Shown here: positions 8,462 through 8,941 of the stretch, piece by piece
Layout: every line of letters begins with the position of its first letter
Numbering within the stretch: position 1 is the stretch's first letter
Assembly: GCA_018262455.1 (NCBI GenBank)
Contig: JAGSPR010000286.1
Location: 1-8,941, forward strand
From: Deltaproteobacteria bacterium
Lineage (GTDB): Bacteria > Myxococcota > Polyangia > Haliangiales > Haliangiaceae
Length of the DNA: 8,941 bases
Reading direction: 5' to 3'
Position numbers and translations under genes: made by a program
The notes under the pieces: generated by a model
Seen by the model: the letters and a program-made list of their open reading frames with translations, nothing else
Database searches by the model: none
Told to the model about the DNA's origin: nothing

Positions 8462-8941
8462 ATGCTGACATTCCGCTTCATGACCCGCGCCTGCCTCGCC
8501 GCCGTGATGTTCATCGCCGCCACCTCGAGCATCGCCTCTGCCGGGAGCTATCTGGGCCTCGGGATCGGCACCGGACCAGCGATCAACGACCAGACGGATC
8601 GGCTCGCTCCGGATGGCCGGAGTGGCCGGCTGCTGGTCGGCACGCGATTCGGACGGTTTTCCGCAGAGGGTTCTGTCAGCGGGTACAGCCTGCTGTTCGA
8701 TCAGTCTGGTGGCATGATCCCGTTCGGTGATGCATATCAGGCTTCTGCGGCGTTGAAGGCGAGCTTGCCGCTCGGCAATAACTTCGAATTGTTCGGCCGC
8801 GGCGGTCTCCAGCACACCTGGTTCCGTGCAAAGAACTCCGAGCTTGATGCCTCGGGAAGTGGCTACCTATTGGGGGCCGGCTTCGAGTACCGTCTGAATC
8901 TGATTTTGGGGCAGGGCTCGATCTTCGTCGATTACCAGTAC
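8462..8941 (+). CDS. Secreted outer-membrane beta-barrel-like protein, 3' end beyond window
   Basis: Only the first 160 residues are present. They begin with a Sec signal peptide: Arg5/Arg9, hydrophobic ACLAAVMFIAATSSI, and a likely cut after A25-S-A27 before GSYLGLGIG. The mature part shows alternating polar/hydrophobic stretches ending in aromatics, as in small outer-membrane barrels (OmpA-like/OmpW-like): GRLLVGTRFGRFSAEGSVS, ALKASLPLG, FELFGRGGLQHTWF, YLLGAGFEYRL, SIFVDYQY. GRGGLQ followed by GAGFEYRL is typical of the porin-like barrel superfamily, but the exact family cannot be named. The ATG at 8462 has GGGAGG (8445-8450) 11 bases upstream, slightly far. An in-frame ATG at 8480 would shorten the signal's n-region. 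Third codon positions are less G/C-rich than in the neighbouring genes. It starts 91 bp after the permease in the same direction; whether it is cotranscribed is uncertain. Confidence 0.8.
   Translation, partial: MLTFRFMTRACLAAVMFIAATSSIASAGSYLGLGIGTGPAINDQTDRLAPDGRSGRLLVGTRFGRFSAEGSVSGYSLLFDQSGGMIPFGDAYQASAALKASLPLGNNFELFGRGGLQHTWFRAKNSELDASGSGYLLGAGFEYRLNLILGQGSIFVDYQY

Overview
The window is about 9 kb of G+C-rich bacterial DNA with strong G/C preference at third codon positions. The gene content (prfB with lysS and a LolC/E-type permease, a VKOR-DsbA fusion, a thioredoxin-fold lipoprotein, an outer-membrane barrel) indicates a Gram-negative bacterium with an outer membrane. The composition and domain architectures look most like the Myxococcota (Haliangium/Kofleriaceae-like), but the genus is an inference and no marker here proves it.

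Layout. Positions 1-99 (minus strand) encode a piece of PurF (amidophosphoribosyltransferase) that stops abruptly where prfB begins. prfB (RF2, plus strand, about 93-1188) carries the classic self-regulatory +1 programmed frameshift (SD-like sequence, CTT TGA C) at 138-153. Three minus-strand genes follow, read from right to left: a thioredoxin-domain/TPR-like putative lipoprotein (4218-2824), a VKOR-DsbA fusion (2760-1750) and an unrecognised 157-residue protein (1679-1206) that converges on prfB. A 66-bp divergent spacer separates this group from lysS (4285-6018). lysS is followed after 3 bp by a 782-residue LolC/E-family permease (6022-8370), and after 91 bp by a secreted beta-barrel-like protein that runs off the right edge (8462-8941).

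How the genes fit together. prfB-lysS is a neighbour pair known from E. coli and other proteobacteria, and lysS followed by lolC/E is also a recurring order. Here the pair is split by an antiparallel unit whose two recognisable products act in thiol-disulfide chemistry outside the cytoplasm. The right half is about the cell envelope: lipoprotein release from the inner membrane, then an outer-membrane protein. No lolD ATPase is seen next to the permease within the window.

Most unusual points: the PurF/prfB junction at about position 100 (rearrangement or assembly chimera); the permease's extra N-terminal membrane domain of about six helices and its long periplasmic insert with eight glycine/serine-rich pentapeptide repeats; an insert of roughly 50 residues in the catalytic domain of LysRS; and extra cysteines in the DsbA domain. 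No mobile element, CRISPR array, tRNA or rRNA was seen, and no stretch over 300 bp lacks a gene. I did not find a clearly new multi-gene system. The prfB-lysS redox insertion and the remodelled permease are the best candidates for follow-up.
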